64,000 nucleotides of DNA from Solea solea (GCF_958295425.1 NC_081142.1:26988822-27052821); one strand, 5' to 3'; counted from the stretch's first letter, positions 1 to 13,027 are shown. Translations and numbers: made by a program. The notes: generated by a model from the sequence alone, not told the origin.

Positions 1-130
1 CCACTTTTTCCTCCTCATGAGGGTCATGGGGCCGCTGGAGCCAATTCCAGCTGATATAGGGTGAAAGAGAGGGTATATCTCAGGGCAAATGTATAGAGAC
101 AAACAACCAGTCCCTCTCACACTTACACCT
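1..130. repeat. Teleost interspersed repeat fragment
   Basis: The window opens inside a fish interspersed-repeat motif (a 'gggtcatggggccgctgg' core followed by 'gccaattccagctgatatag'). A shorter version of the same motif occurs at about 51345-51412, inside the lrrc8d intron. It is probably the 3' part of a SINE or LINE family. I do not name the family. No coding potential is seen. Confidence 0.5.
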
Positions 131-145
131 CCGGTCAGTCTAGAG

Positions 146-616
146 CAGGGGTGTCAAACTCAAATGACCTGGGGGCCAATGAGCATCTAGTCTGGTCAAC
201 ATAGAGGAAAAAAAGTGGAAAAAACAACTATTTAGTAACCGGTGGGCAATATAAGATATTCATTATGATATTAGACAGAATTGCAAAGTAAAAGTGCTTG
301 TTTTGATATAAAATGATTCACAATAAAAACATATTTATGATGCACAAAAACGGAGAATTAAATTGAAAATTTTGCAAAAAATGATGAGGATAACTTAAAT
401 ATATGTCATTTCATGTTGAGTGTAATACTTTTAATAAAGCAATGATTACAACCAAATGTCTTATTACTATGATAAAAATATTGCCGGCAAATACATTTAG
501 TCTTATATTCTGTCTCTATTCCATCACCTCGCACAGTGGTGGGCGGGCTGGGGGGGCCGCATGTAATCGTTTGGAGGGCCACATTTGGCCCCCGGGCCAC
601 CAGTTTGACACATGTG
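146..616. mobile_element. Non-autonomous hAT element with perfect 8-bp TSD
   Basis: A 471-bp element starts CAGGGGTGTCAAACT and ends AGTTTGACACATGTG. These are imperfect terminal inverted repeats: the inner 10-11 bases match and the outer tips differ. It is flanked by a perfect 8-bp direct duplication GTCTAGAG at 138-145 and 617-624. An 8-bp duplication together with a CAGGGG-type end is diagnostic of the hAT superfamily. No transposase ORF is present, so it is a MITE-like copy. Confidence 0.85.
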
Positions 617-624
617 GTCTAGAG

Positions 625-2611
625 TAATCTGTGTATGTTTTTGGACCGTGAAAGGAAAGTGGACAACCCAGAGAAAACCAATGGTGAGAACATACATAGG
701 GCAACAGTATTAACTACCATAGCGCCGTGTGGCCCATGTTTTATCTGTGTTTCCATTTATAAAAAAACAAGTCTTTCTACTGCGATGACGACCTCATTTG
801 TGGTGCATATATTGTCAGAAGGTGGCAGTGGCAGCAGCAGCAGCAGCAAGCATTTAGGTCATGGACATGACCTGTGTTCCTCTTGAAGCCACTCCTCTAA
901 GTCTAACTCTGCAGAAACCTCAGAAGGGATATCATTTACCAGGGTGTTTGAGTGCATCTCGTTAGCTGTTTTTCCGTTTGCTCAACACACTGTGAAGACT
1001 GCATTACACTCAATTGCTCTCATGCACTGGTGTTTAAAATATGCGACAAATAATGCCATACAATAATTACAAAAACATTTTTGCTAGAAACGCCCATTCC
1101 TTTTAAACTGTCATCTGTAATTAATAAGCATATAAACAGAATTATTGAAAATAAAATGAACACTACTAGTCCTCAGCAAGACTAATGTGTACTGTAAAAT
1201 GTTGATTATTAAGAAGTAAAAGTGAGCTGATGACACAGACGAATGGAGATTATAAACAATGTGTTTCCAGTGATGCTGGATCAAAAAATTATTAAACCAT
1301 TTGTTTATATCCTTTTTGCAGTTTGAATTTATTTGATGCAATATCTTGTGTTGTTTTCTAAATGTAACTTTCATTCAGTTTGTCGTCATGGGGCACAAAG
1401 GTTACCAGTGATTATTACAAAAAGAAAGACACTGTACATTCCAATAAGCCAAAAATGATCACCCGTAGCAATGTAAGACTTTAAACTGCCAATCTAAATT
1501 CATGCAATAAACAACATGAAAAAAAGAACACATCTGAGCATCGTCATATCCAATAAAACTTTGTTTCAACGCAAAGATAATGACATGATTCCCAGAGTTC
1601 CTGAGAACATTCATTACAGCAGCGTTTGACATCATTTCAAGTTCTCATTTTACGAAGGGAAAAACAAGTGAAAGGGGCACGGAGTACAGTTCAAGCCCTG
1701 GGCTAATCGTGGGGCCTTTTATCTGAAGCAGGAAGAGTGTCTTTTGTCAGAAACAGCACCCCGGGTCTGGAGTGAGGAGGAGGAGGAGGAGAAGGAGGAG
1801 GAAGGTGGGAGTGGGAGTGGGAGAGACAGAGAGAGATCTGGGCATTGTCTCTCCGGAGAGGACACTAATGGGTTTTGGTGTCATGTGTTTTTCACTCAAC
1901 ACTTGACACATGGAGCCGTTCTCCTTCAACCTCTCCACTTTAATGTCCATTACGATGAGCTACGGCAAAGTAACAGGCCGACTTTGGCTCACTTAGATTG
2001 TCCAAAAAAAAGTGAGTCAAATTTAAAGACATTCCTCTTATACGACTCCAAGGCCTTTCTTTGTTGTCTTGGTAACGTACAGCCTCAATGTATCTGGTGT
2101 GTACAGCTATACAAGGTAACAAGGTACAGTCTGGAACAGTAAGCACTCGTCTGGTGTTCGTGATGGTGATACGTAAAGCGACGTAAATAATGCGACATAT
2201 GAGCGCAACACAGCGTAGCCTGCCCATAGGTGCAATAAAAAGAAGAAGATGACAGAGTAGGTGCAGACGTTTGTCTTCTTTCCTTTTGGCATGGGGTTTT
2301 GTTCTTTGTCTGAAGAAGACAAGCTTTGTTAGGGAAAATGGTGCATTTTGGGGGTTTCCCATTCAATACCCATAAGTGAGCATTCTCTGGTGTAGCAGCC
2401 ACAGAACACTTGCTTGTGGAGTTGCTTGTGAACACACCTCACTCAGGAATCAGAGTCTCTATGTTTATTTCACCAAGTTTTCAAGTCAAATGTCTCATGT
2501 GTGTCACTAATTACAACAGATAACCAGGAACCTTTGACAGAATCCTTAAAGTATAAATGCCCAAGTTTTGAGAATGTTCACCACGAAATAATTAAATTAG
2601 CATTGGAATAT
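625..2611. other. Intergenic, no gene recognised
   Basis: No ORF in this stretch resembles a known protein. It holds a short (CAG)n tract at about 829-849 and a purine-rich GAG/GGA tract at about 1774-1803. The rest is AT-rich unique-looking sequence. Confidence 0.5.
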
Positions 2612-2797
2612 TTACTCAGCTACTTACTAAGAGCTGGCGCCCCATAGGGCAAATGGCCCGGGTTTGATTCCAACACACGGTCCATTGATGTGAACCCAGG
2701 AAGGGCATCTGGCGTAAAATCTCTACTAAATCAAATACGTATAAATCATATATGATGCTTCGCTGTGGCAACCTCTAAAAAGGAAGAAAAAGAAGAA
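2612..2797 (+). repeat. SINE-like repeat, tRNA-derived head
   Basis: A degenerate tRNA-like head has a pol III B-box (ggtttgattcc at 2661-2671). It is followed by the common fish SINE body 'aagggcatctggcgtaaaa' and an A-rich agaaga tail near 2797. A second SINE of different sequence lies about 120 bp downstream. Confidence 0.6.
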
Positions 2798-2921
2798 CAC
2801 ACAAAGTACCATATAAGACGGCTGTAAATAAGTGGGATGGTTAGTTTTTGGTAGCCACCACAAATGTTGACAATCAAAAGGAAAGTACAGTGGATGTGGA
2901 TGTTTAAACTACAAAATACAT

Positions 2922-3086
2922 AACTCAGTTTGTAGCGCTGTCACTCTCTGGGGCAAAAGGCCCATTGCAGCAACCGAGGTTAAATTCTACCCATGGTCCT
3001 TTGCTGCATATCTTCCCCCTTCCCTTTCATGCTCTTCTGTCCTATTCAATCATCTCTAAATAAAAATGTCCCTAACAAACTTGTTA
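2922..3086 (+). repeat. SINE-like repeat, tRNA-derived
   Basis: A tRNA-like start ('agcgctgtcactctctgggg') and a decayed B-box ('gaggttaaattctac') are followed by the typical fish SINE body 'cctttgctgcatatcttccc' and an 'ctctaaataaaaatg' tail. It is an old, diverged copy. Confidence 0.6.
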
Positions 3087-3676
3087 AACAGGACTTTTCA
3101 TGTAAATTTAAATTGCAGCCAAATCCGTAATCTGGACAACATCCGAAACTAGAAATGTCTGAGTTTCTGTGATGTCATCAAAATGTAATGCGACATATTT
3201 GTGGGATCGCCGACCATCACAAAAACGTAGACAGGAAGTTACTAACAGAAGGACAAACTCACAGATAAACCCATAAAACATAACCTCCTTTGGCAGAGGT
3301 AACAAGGCTAGTGATTAGTGTTTACTATTCTAAACTGCAATAATACCACTTGGTGTAAATGCAGGTGAAAGTACCAAAAAGTGAGAAGGTAGGAATCATT
3401 ATTTTGTTACTCTTTACAACTTTCAAAAATCAAAATAACTGCAAACTAAAGTGAACTGATCAAGTGGTGCAGCACTTGATCAGTTGAGTCGCGTAGAGTT
3501 CGTAACTGTTGACGACTTCCTGCTTGATCAGCACCTCTCCGTGTCTATTTCTCACATCCATGTAGTAGTTCTCTTTTTTGAAGACTCTAGACTGTCTAAT
3601 GAAGCACTGAATGTGAATGAGGATGGGAGAGGAGGCTTCACAGTATTTGGGGCAATAAAAGATGTATTCTATCCAA

Positions 3677-3678
<2 letters not shown>

Positions 3679-3726
<48 letters not shown>
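3679..3726. repeat. (GA)n microsatellite
   Basis: About 24 uninterrupted GA units followed by an A run. ORFs running through it (RERERE or LSLSLS) are artefacts of the dinucleotide repeat. Confidence 0.95.
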
Positions 3727-3730
<4 letters not shown>

Positions 3731-5050
3731 AACCTTCTCCAGAAATACAACTTCTTTGTCCTCACCTGGCATAATTTAAATTATTGCTCCATCCCAGTAA
3801 AGTAGGACACTCCATACCCTCCCTAATCCATTAGGCAATTAATTTGGGAACTTAAAACACGGCTGCAGATTTCTTACTGAGCAGTCGTCGTATAGTTCTG
3901 CTAGACAGAGCGAGCACTCGGGGGCCAGTCCCTGAAACCTGAGTAGATGATTAAGTGCATTTCTGCTCTCGAGAAGAGATTATGTCTTGCGCCGGTGCTC
4001 GAGTCAGAGGATGGAGCGCGGGCAGTGGAACTTGGCAATTGTCGAGGTACATTGAGATAATGATGTACCTGTCCTCAACAATAACGCTAATCATATCTCA
4101 CCTCCAGGGCATCACTTTAAGGTCAGAACAAATTCACTACCATACATTAAGTCCGTGTATTGTTTTAATGAAGGTGCGTGGATTCCTGCCGCTACGGATT
4201 GCACTTAGACCTCAAATAGCCTGCGTGTAGAAAATGCCTCCAAATCCTAATTTGCTTCTCACTTAACAGTGAGGAGAGAGAGGGAAAAAAGACGACCATT
4301 CAACTCTGAACAGCAAATATTATGAGTAAGAAGACTGTGACACACAAGACTGCAGGCTCATTTTAATGAATGTGAAACCTGGCCTGAGTTTACACTGGAC
4401 CAGTCGACTCTGCCCTAAAATTATAGCCATGGAACCAACCAGTGGTGGCTGGGGAGATTGGGAGTATGTAAAATGTATCACCAGCAGGAAGCGCCAAAGC
4501 AGCCTTTTTTTGGCCAAAAGAAAAAGTTTAACTTCCACATTAAAATGAAACTTAGTGAAAACTTAAGAGTGAGTTTGAGCCTAACTGTTCAAAACCTACC
4601 AACTCTTCCTTTACGATCACATATGTCAGTGTTTCCTAAACCTTTTATACAGGGACGCGCTTTTTAAATCTACCTGACCCAATTATAAAAACCCTGAGTG
4701 AGTCAAATATTATTTATCATAACCACAGAGTCATTGGTAGTTGAAAATCCAACATGTTATTGTACAGACTGAGCCAGATTGAAGTTTGGCTTCAGGAGAA
4801 AGCTATTGTGGGCGTGTCCGTTGTCAGTCACAAACAGTGTGATATTTTTCTTGCTCATTTAAATCTATACTGCACATATCTTTAAAAACGTCAATAAAAA
4901 AATCTCTGATTCTTCTTCGTGTGGGACCTACAGGCCGCCACTGCGTGGAACACCTTTCCACTTTCCATCCACACTCAAGGGTGGCTGTGGAAATCCGTGC
5001 AGATGCCAGTGTCTGATGGGAGTTTTTCATAGAGGGAGCCACTGAGACAT
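3727..5050. other. Intergenic, no gene recognised
   Basis: Mixed-composition sequence without a convincing ORF or transposon end. 3780-4330 lacks repeats and has several TAAT-rich patches, so it could be a weakly conserved regulatory block, but nothing decisive is visible. Confidence 0.35.
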
Positions 5051-5059
5051 ATTTATGTT

Positions 5060-5440
5060 TCTCCCCCCCTATTACCAGAGCTTTAAATAATAAAGTAAAA
5101 TAAATAGCATCCATTAAACTGATCACATTGTGCTAACTCAAATTGTGTTTATTATGCTAATGGTACATGAAATTAAGAAAAAGACCTTGATGCCAGTGGA
5201 TTTAATTAATGGGCTTTGCGAAAGGCACCGAGACATAATTCATTTCTGAGTAAGTAAGTCTCATTTGCAGTTCCATGGGTCCTCGTGCCACTGATTGCCT
5301 GAGTTATTCTTGCAGATGTGCTGCTCACAGCATGTCCCTCCATTAGAAATGAACACCTCATTATATAAACTACCTAATTAAACATAATACAGCTCCGCAT
5401 TGACTCATTAATGCGTAGCCTGCTTTCGTCTGAAGGAAAG
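5060..5440. promoter_or_regulatory. Candidate conserved non-coding element
   Basis: Low-complexity-free, repeat-free AT-rich sequence dense in homeodomain-type cores (TAATTA, ATTAATG, TTAATTAA) and with no ORF. This texture is typical of developmental enhancers conserved across vertebrates. The call is based on composition only; conservation was not tested. Confidence 0.3.
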
Positions 5441-7680
5441 AATGTGAGGAGGGAGGAGGACAAAGGGAGGGGGGGGGGGGACAGAGATAAAGCAAATGAG
5501 AGATAGAGGAAATAAGAAAAGGTGCCGTGAGCAGTTCGGTCAGAGTCCACTGTTCTCTCTCACTGCACTCACAACATTTTCACTTTCACTCTGAATCTAA
5601 CACAATTAGATCTGTGTTATATGAAAAAACAAGAGAAAAGTGATGAATGCGAGTGTTGCACAACATAATGTTCCAGCATCTTCATTAAGTGAGGTCAATT
5701 CAATCAAACACATCAAAATAATATTGTAATTCAAAGAGAATTCATGATGTCACTTCAGTGAGTAATATCCAAAAAGTCCATCTAATATATACATCATTTA
5801 AGGTTTTTTTTGCCCCAGTTTAAGAGTTCCTTAAGTAATCAACAACTAAATGAATTTGCTTAATTGGTTTTGATAAAATAAATAAAAAAAACAACATTTA
5901 TTTGATTTCTCTGCCTCTTCAATGTGAATATTTAATGGTTTCTTTGCTCCTCTGGGACAGGAAATTGAACATCTCTCACCAAACAATAAAGTCATCAAGA
6001 AAATAATATAAAGTTTAGTTGCAGTCCCTTTAATTCCTTCTTCGTTACACGAGTTTGTCGCGTGGACAAACTGCTGATGCAGAGCAGCTCTCACACTGAT
6101 GATTTTCAAAATGTGCCAGAAAACAAGATAAAAACACTGAAAAAGAAAGGTTTAAAACATATTTTGACACTCATGTTAATTCCCTATAGTGTTGTTACAT
6201 TGTTTAGTTTAGCATCAGTGTTCTTTTTCATGCAGACAATACAAACCTTCACAATCACCCAATGATTAGGAAAGTATTGTCTTGTCACAGTTATTGCCAC
6301 AGTACCACTTTGTACTTATACCTTATTATACAGTATAGGTTTAAATTTTAACACTTGGAAACAAAAGTTTTTATTAAGTTAATCAACCCAAAAACCTGAG
6401 GTAAACAATATCTGTTTTTTTGTTTGTTTGCTTTAAATGTTAAGTTTGAATTTAAGATGAGAAGAGCTTTGAACTTTGATTTTAACGCTTATGCACATTA
6501 AAGTGTAAAAGAGTAAAGTGATGGTTCAGGTTTGAGAAAGCTTTAGTCATTTTGTAAACCATTCACTCCCTGCACCAAAGTCCATTCAGGAAATCAGCAA
6601 TGTTTACATCACAGCTCAAATGAGTTGTCGATCAACTGTTGCCTCAGTCGGTGAGTTAAAAAGTGTTATTTTCAAATATCACTTTTGAAAGTATTTCCCT
6701 GAGTGAGAAAATCTTGACAAATGTGGCAACGGTACACAAAACCTCACATGTCCTGTCAGCTAAAATCGTTGATTTTCTGAATGGAATTTGGTGCAGGTGA
6801 CTGAGCAGTATACACACTTACATTTAGGCTAAATCAGCACTCAAGATCATGTACTCAAGGTAGCTTAAACTTCAGCTTAATCTATCCTTTCAAATTTGAA
6901 GGTTATAGTAATTATTAATAGCCTTCATATAAGGACTTATAAGTATTGGCTTTCCTAATACTGCATTCCTTAGATTGTACTACTACTTAGGGGCAAATCA
7001 TGAATGGTGCTGTTTGTAAAACTTTATACTGGGGAAAAATAAGTTTTAAAGTTTTTTCATTTTTAGAACAAAATCATCTCATAGTGGAGCTTTAATGATA
7101 TTCAGTTGTGTTTTTCTACAACAGTGTAATTTGTCCATACACCACAACACTGGGTGTACAGGAGTGGATTAAACCATGGCATGGAAGAGTCTTTTAAGAA
7201 TTTACCTTTTTAATTCCACTGCTGCAGTGACGTCACAGCTTTATGGGGCAGTTATGCCCTGTGGTGTTTTTCAAGACATATAACCTGAACAACTCATCCC
7301 TGGACCATAAAGTCTACATTAAAAGTTCCCACATAGTTACAAAGAGAACTCCCAATGACTGCAAATGCAGATAATTAGTCTGCGATTGCCAGAAATTAGG
7401 CCATTATGAAAACTGCAGCTGCCCCTGCTGACAACTTCACTCTATGATTAACTGTTAATAATGTAGCGTGGAAGTCAACGTGCGGCACACCGAGTCCAAA
7501 TAAAAGTAGAGAGGAATAAAACACATGGACTAAGAGCTGGAGAACACATGCAGATACATCATGTATCGTCATGGAAACACTCCTGTTAACATTGTCAAAT
7601 AGACGGACAGACACAGTGAAAATGGCTGCCAGCGGGAACATCAGGAAAAGCTGATTTTAACCATTAAATGGCGAGTGAGA
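5441..7680. other. Intergenic, no gene recognised
   Basis: Contains a poly-G run (about 5469-5480) in a purine-rich stretch, then AT-rich sequence with no recognised gene. Parts of 6540-6740 resemble the dispersed repeat seen at 7695-7830 and 13600-13770, but too weakly to define borders. Confidence 0.4.
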
Positions 7681-7694
7681 GGTTTGAGGTCTTT

Positions 7695-7830
7695 TGTTAA
7701 GAGAAAATCGGCGATTTTACATCCCAGCACTCAGGAGTCACTGAACCTCTGATGCCTCAGTGACACAAACTTATAAAACAAGGCAGATAAAAACACAGAT
7801 TTGTGGTGTGAGAGCGTGAAACTGAGAGGT
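7695..7830. repeat. Dispersed repeat copy A
   Basis: Shares 'aatcggcgatttt-catc' and 'cagtgacacaaactta' blocks, in the same order and similar spacing, with 13605-13720. This points to an unnamed interspersed family. No ends were resolved. Confidence 0.4.
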
Positions 7831-8168
7831 TTCCTGTCATTGAAAGATGAATAGTGAGCATTCTCTTAAGCAGGTGTAGCTCTGATGCAGTGAGCCTTTT
7901 GTTAAGTGGCTGAAATCTCTTTTTCTTTGTGTCCCTGCTGGCAGCCATGTTTTCACTGAGTGCATGCACATGCCCTCTGCTAATGCCACCAGAACTCACA
8001 GTGCACAGTTACACCTAGAGAGGCAGAACACCAACTATACTACCCGTAAGTATGTTTGTAGAAGTGTACAATCATATTTTCTCTTTGTTTGTAGCTTTAG
8101 AATGAACCTTATATGTGTACTTAACACAAGGGCCTTGCTCTGTGGAGGCCATTTTGTAAAAAACAACA

Positions 8169-8195
8169 TCATTATTATTATTATTATTATTATTT
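8169..8195. repeat. (ATT)n microsatellite
   Basis: About eight ATT units followed by 'tctgg'. Simple repeat. Confidence 0.9.
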
Positions 8196-8388
8196 CTGGT
8201 ATGTAAAGGCCACCGTAGTTGCTTGATGCACTTGGCAGAGTGGAGTCCTGCTTTTTTCTGTTTCTCTATTCATCACATGTCACTAATTCTCATGCACTGT
8301 ACCTTTAAGAATCCACATACTCATTTCCCAGACTAGTAATAGAACAAAATAAAACAGGAAATTCATATTTCTGTGAAGCTTGAAGGTA

Positions 8389-8750
8389 AGGCTGGGCAAA
8401 ATGGCTCATAAATGATATCTCTGTATTTGTAGGCTTATATTTTGTTTCACAGAGCTAATAAAACTTTTCTTTTGAGATGTTTCTACTTTTTTGGCTTTTA
8501 AAACTAGGAAATTGGTAAATATGTGCTACAACACAAACAATTTGTTATTATTAATAAGGTTATTAATATAATTGTGTCAAGTCCATACATACGCTTCACC
8601 CTAACCCGGATTAGTGTATATAATCTTTAATTAATAATATCTAGTTTATTCAATATGACCTGGTCAAGATATGTCAGAATCCATAATCTAAGACCATGTC
8701 TGGTCTCATGACACAATATAGATATAATATAGATGTATCGCCCGGCTCTA
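8389..8750. mobile_element. hAT-like MITE (GGCTGGGC ends)
   Basis: The left end 'aaggctgggcaaaatgg' and the right end 'gatgtatcgcccggctcta' form imperfect inverted repeats. They are the same type as at 30640-31053 and 31799-32694. The interior is AT-rich and non-coding. No clean target duplication was found. Confidence 0.5.
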
Positions 8751-9185
8751 AGTCACAGTAAATAATAAACTGTATCATTAATCTGCATAAATGATGTCAT
8801 TAGACTGCTTGTTGTGATTGTCTGTGTAACCTTCACATACAAAATTGTTTATTTCACAGTGAGAATACAAACGAAAATGAGATCATTGAGATTTAATAGT
8901 AATAAAATAATAATAACTTAGATTTAATTAGTGACCATAACATAAAAGTGAAATATTCTGTGTTCATGCTCCATGTGGTGTGTTGTCAGTGTTGAGGGGG
9001 CAGGGCCTCTGGTCATCACGTCGCGGGCTTTTTGCTGTAACTCCTCCTCAAACTCCTGAAAGCTGACAGTGCTTTGACGCGAGCTGTGTTAATTACAGTA
9101 ATGGCACGCATTCTCATTAAGTCATTGTTTATGTATCCCGGGGCCTTACAGAGCCTGAGTGGTGCTCTGGTCTGCTCACTGGCCT

Positions 9186-9222
9186 GTGTGAGTGTGTGTG
9201 TGAGTGTGTGTGTGTGTGTGTG
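9186..9222. repeat. (GT)n microsatellite
   Basis: Imperfect GT/GA-GT run. It causes long but meaningless open frames on both strands. Confidence 0.9.
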
Positions 9223-10169
9223 TGGCCTCGTTAGCACAGACAGCTGTTCCTCTGAGCCACATGACGAGCGGCCGACGTGACGAGCGGCGCCGGACACGAC
9301 AGTGAACACACCCACTGTGGGAGCAACTGTCTCACACAGGGGAAACGTCACTGAGCTCCACCGAGTTAGGTTTTTTTCAAGCCCCGCCCCCTTCATGAAC
9401 CAGCCACTCACGTTCTGAGTCGGTCACATGACCTGCTGACGGTCACATCAGAATTAGAATGAGTTTTATTTGAACCCAGAACAAACTCGGTCCAGGTGCA
9501 GGATGCGGTTCGAGGAATTTCGAGTAACGTCCACACCAAAAAAAAACAAGATGCAGGGTAGTGACGGTGGGAATTACACAGATTGGGCCTTACGCCTTGC
9601 ATCAGAAACACAGTGAGGTTTTTTAGTGTTTATTTTGTTATTCTTTCAGTTGTTGCATGATTGCATGACATGTCCTGTAAATCTTTACATGGTGGATTAT
9701 TAGATTATTAGATTATTAGTAGATCTGATGCTAGTGTATGGTACGGTTTCTGGAGTGTAAAAAAATGTTGAAAAAAAACAACTTCCCACCGCTACAAACC
9801 GCACACAGGCAGCAAAGGGGATTAAGGTGCCTTGCTCAGGGGTACAATTCCCTTACCATGGACTGGCTGTAAAAGTAGAAAATGAAGCAGACAACCCAGA
9901 ATCTTAGTAATCAACTATTAAAGTAATCAATGATTTGAATCATATTTGATTGTTTTTCTTTACTTTCAGCTTCTTAAATGTGAAATGTGTAGTTTCTCCT
10001 CTATAACAGTCCATCTATAATGAACACTCGATTTGAACTTTTTCACACTGAATTGTTAATTTTTTATATTGAACTTTCACAAATGTGGGAATACATGTTT
10101 ATTATTTATTATTTATTATCTTTACTGTCTTTGCTGCTGTGACCATGTCAACTATATCTTATTTAAAAG
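9223..10169. other. Intergenic, no gene recognised
   Basis: 9240-9300 is locally CpG-rich but without a supported exon. The rest is AT-rich with short tandem 'agattatt' units near 9700 and 'attatt' units near 10100. Confidence 0.4.
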
Positions 10170-10174
10170 CATTG

Positions 10175-10935
10175 GCTGGGTAACGGAGCAACAGGGTGAC
10201 AGGGTAACGGGGCAACAGGATGACAGGGAGACAGGGTAACAGAGTAACTTGGTAGCAAGGCAATTGGGCACCAAGGTAACAAAGCAACAGGGCAACAGGA
10301 TAACATAGTAACAGGGTAACAGGACAATAGAGTAACTGGGTAACAGAGTAACAGGATAACAGAGTAACAGGATAACAGAGTAACAGGGCAACAGAGTAAC
10401 AGGGTAACAGAGTAACAGGATAACAGAGTAACAGGGCAACAGAGTAACATGGTAGCAGGGCAACAGGGCAATAGAGTAACAGGATAACAGAGTAACAGGG
10501 CAACAGAGTAACAGGATAACAGGGCAACAGAGTAACAGGGTGATAGGGCAACAGGGTAACGGGGCAACAGAGTAACATGGTAGCAGAGCAACAGGATAAC
10601 AGAGTAACACGGTGACAGGGTGACATGGTAACACAGCAACAGGGCAACAGGGTGACAGTAACAGGGTTGCAGGGTAACGGGGCAACAGGATGACAGGGTA
10701 AGAGTAACATGCTAACAGAGTAACTTGGTAGCAGAGCAACAGGGTAACAGGGAAACAGGGTAAAATGGTAGCAGAGCAACAGGGCAATAAAGCAACAGGG
10801 CAACAGAGTAACAGGGTGACAGGGTAACAGAGCAGCATAGTAACTGAGCAACATGGTAACAGAGTAACAGAGCAGCATAGTAACTGAGCAACAGGGTAAC
10901 AGGGCAACAGAAAAACAGAGTAACAGAGGTTACTA
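10175..10935. repeat. 10-bp minisatellite, about 75 units
   Basis: About 760 bp built from a roughly 10-bp unit (consensus near GTAACAGRGN), with variants such as GCAACAGGG, GATAACAGAG and GTGACAGGG. Purines are strongly skewed to the + strand. Because 10 is not a multiple of 3 and the unit lacks stops in several frames, it yields up to 251-codon open frames of Leu/Pro/Cys/Val repeats on the minus strand. These are not genes. Confidence 0.95.
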
Positions 10936-12290
10936 GACCAACAATCACTGTCATTCAGACGAGTATATTAGCAATAGCTCTTTTTCATAGCAGACATTTT
11001 GACAGGTCGCAGGTGGAAACAGTCAAATGGACTCTCTCAGTTTCAGAATGCATGCTCGCTCACAGACACACTGTCCCAACTTAGTGGAACTGAACCAAGC
11101 CATCGTTAATGTGATCATCAAACAAACTGTGATCAAATTCTGACCCAGGACTGTGAAGTTGATATTGATATCTTTTCACTTCATCGTCACATTTCTCACC
11201 ACTTTACTCGTCAAAGAGAATTTCCAACAAAATTAGAATTTAGAATGTCTGCATTTACACACAAACCAGAGAATGTGTGCACCTCAGTCCAGGGCCTGGA
11301 TTTGGACCAGCAACCCTCCAATTCCCTTCCATTTGTCCACAGGCTGCCCAATAAATCTCCCCATTGGAGAATCAAACCCTGCTCTGCCACGTGAGAGATT
11401 GATTTACAGCTATAGCCACGCACACAACTTCTATTTTTAGTTTTTTATGTCTGTATTTAATTTTATATGTGTTTGTTTGTTGTTGTTTTATCTTTTTTTA
11501 AATTATTTCTTGTAAGATTTAAGAAATTAAACAAAAATACCATTTTGTTAAACTCAAGTTTTATTATTAGTAGTAGCAGGAGTAGTAGTAGTAGTGGTAG
11601 TATTAGTACGCGAAGATCCCCCCCAATTGGGGGACCCTGACAGAAGCAGCCTATTTTCGATAAGGATCGCGAAAAAAGTGAATTTTAAGAGAATAAACTG
11701 GGCATCAAATTAAACTTCAGAATCTGGGCTACAAGGCTGTAAAAAACATCTTAAATGTGACAAACACAGATAACACAGAACACAAATAACACCTAAGTGA
11801 ATTAACTACGTGTCAAATGTTGTAAGTACCGCTGCATTTCTGGAGCTAACGCTCCGCCATTTTGTCCAAAACACACACCATGCAGCTCAAATGAAAGCTG
11901 GAAAAATTTATTTTTCAGCGCCAACAAATCTCTCTCTGGTGAGACGGACTTCCTGTGTTACATTCAAAACATTCCGGGCGTCTCTAGCTGATGTAAGGAC
12001 CATTGGGGAAGCATTACTGAAATAGCTTCTTTTGTTTACCATGTTACTCTGTTGCCTTGCTACCAAGAGTGTGAAATGTTCAAGCAGAGACCTAAATAAT
12101 AGTCTTAGGGCTTAAAGGGACAAAGCAGTGTTGGTCCACTTGGGCCTTGCAGCATGACAGGAACAGCCTCAAACAGAGATATGGGAACAAAAATGTTTAA
12201 AATCATTCAGTATCAAATCAGCTTATCTATGTGATTCATTTTCCAGAACTTCAAATAATCAAGGATTATTAAGCGTGACTGATGTTTTCG
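10936..12290. other. Intergenic, no gene recognised
   Basis: Includes an impure TAG/TAGTAG tract at about 11560-11610 and otherwise unique-looking sequence. No protein similarity was recognised. Confidence 0.4.
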
Positions 12291-12299
12291 ACAAATGTA

Positions 12300-12580
12300 T
12301 TGGATTATTAAATAGCTAACTTTTCAGAGTCAGAGTAAAAGGCGGCGGCAGTGACCTCAGGAAAGGCAGAGTGAGATGTGTAATAATAATGAGGAAACAT
12401 GTCCGTTCCTGTGAAAGTGTGAAATATAAAAAGCTTTAATTTCTCTATTATCACCGGGATCTAATACCAATCTGTGTTGCTGCCAGAGAAAACCTTTGAA
12501 AAGCCAATTCCTGGGAATTAAAGAAATGAGATTAAAATGTCATTAGGTGCAGCATCATTGAATGTCAGTTTTGGGGAGGA
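12300..12580. promoter_or_regulatory. Candidate conserved non-coding element
   Basis: Repeat-free AT-rich block with TAATAATAATGAGG, AGCTTTAATTTC and similar homeodomain-like cores. It has no ORF and no transposon ends. The call is from composition only. Confidence 0.25.
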
Positions 12581-12717
12581 AAAAAAAAAAAATTCAATTT
12601 GCGGTCGCTTAACCAGATATGGTCAACCTTTCTTTCCAATCATACTTTTGTCTGTTATTTGAGTGAGGTGCTAACTTCAAAACCATCAAACTGAGTTTGT
12701 TTGGCCTTGGCGTGCTG

Positions 12718-12797
12718 CTGCACACACACACACACATGCACACACACACGCGCACACACACACACGTGCGCACACACACGCAGATACACACACACGG
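12718..12797. repeat. (CA)n microsatellite with CG interruptions
   Basis: A CA-rich tract broken by cacgcg and cacgtgcg. It causes several spurious Cys/Val or His/Thr open frames. Confidence 0.95.
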
Positions 12798-12859
12798 TGC
12801 TTTGATTTTGGCTCAGAGTGAGGGGATGAGCAGCTGCAGGAGAGATCACATTTTGAAAC

Positions 12860-12993
12860 AAAGCTTCTGGAAATTGAAGGAAACGTGAGCGTCATAATAT
12901 TTAATAATGAAATTCCCGCAAACAATGGCGAGTGAACGAAGTAATCTGTGAGAGGGAAAAAAGTCTGCAACATTATTTGCATAATTGACACAG

Positions 12994-13027
<34 letters not shown>

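Noticed and set aside
10152..10954. Overlapping minus-strand open frames of up to 251 codons (Leu/Pro/Cys/Val-rich)
   Set aside because: They arise from a 10-bp tandem repeat that lacks stops in several frames at once. There are no splice or promoter signals and no known protein resembles them.
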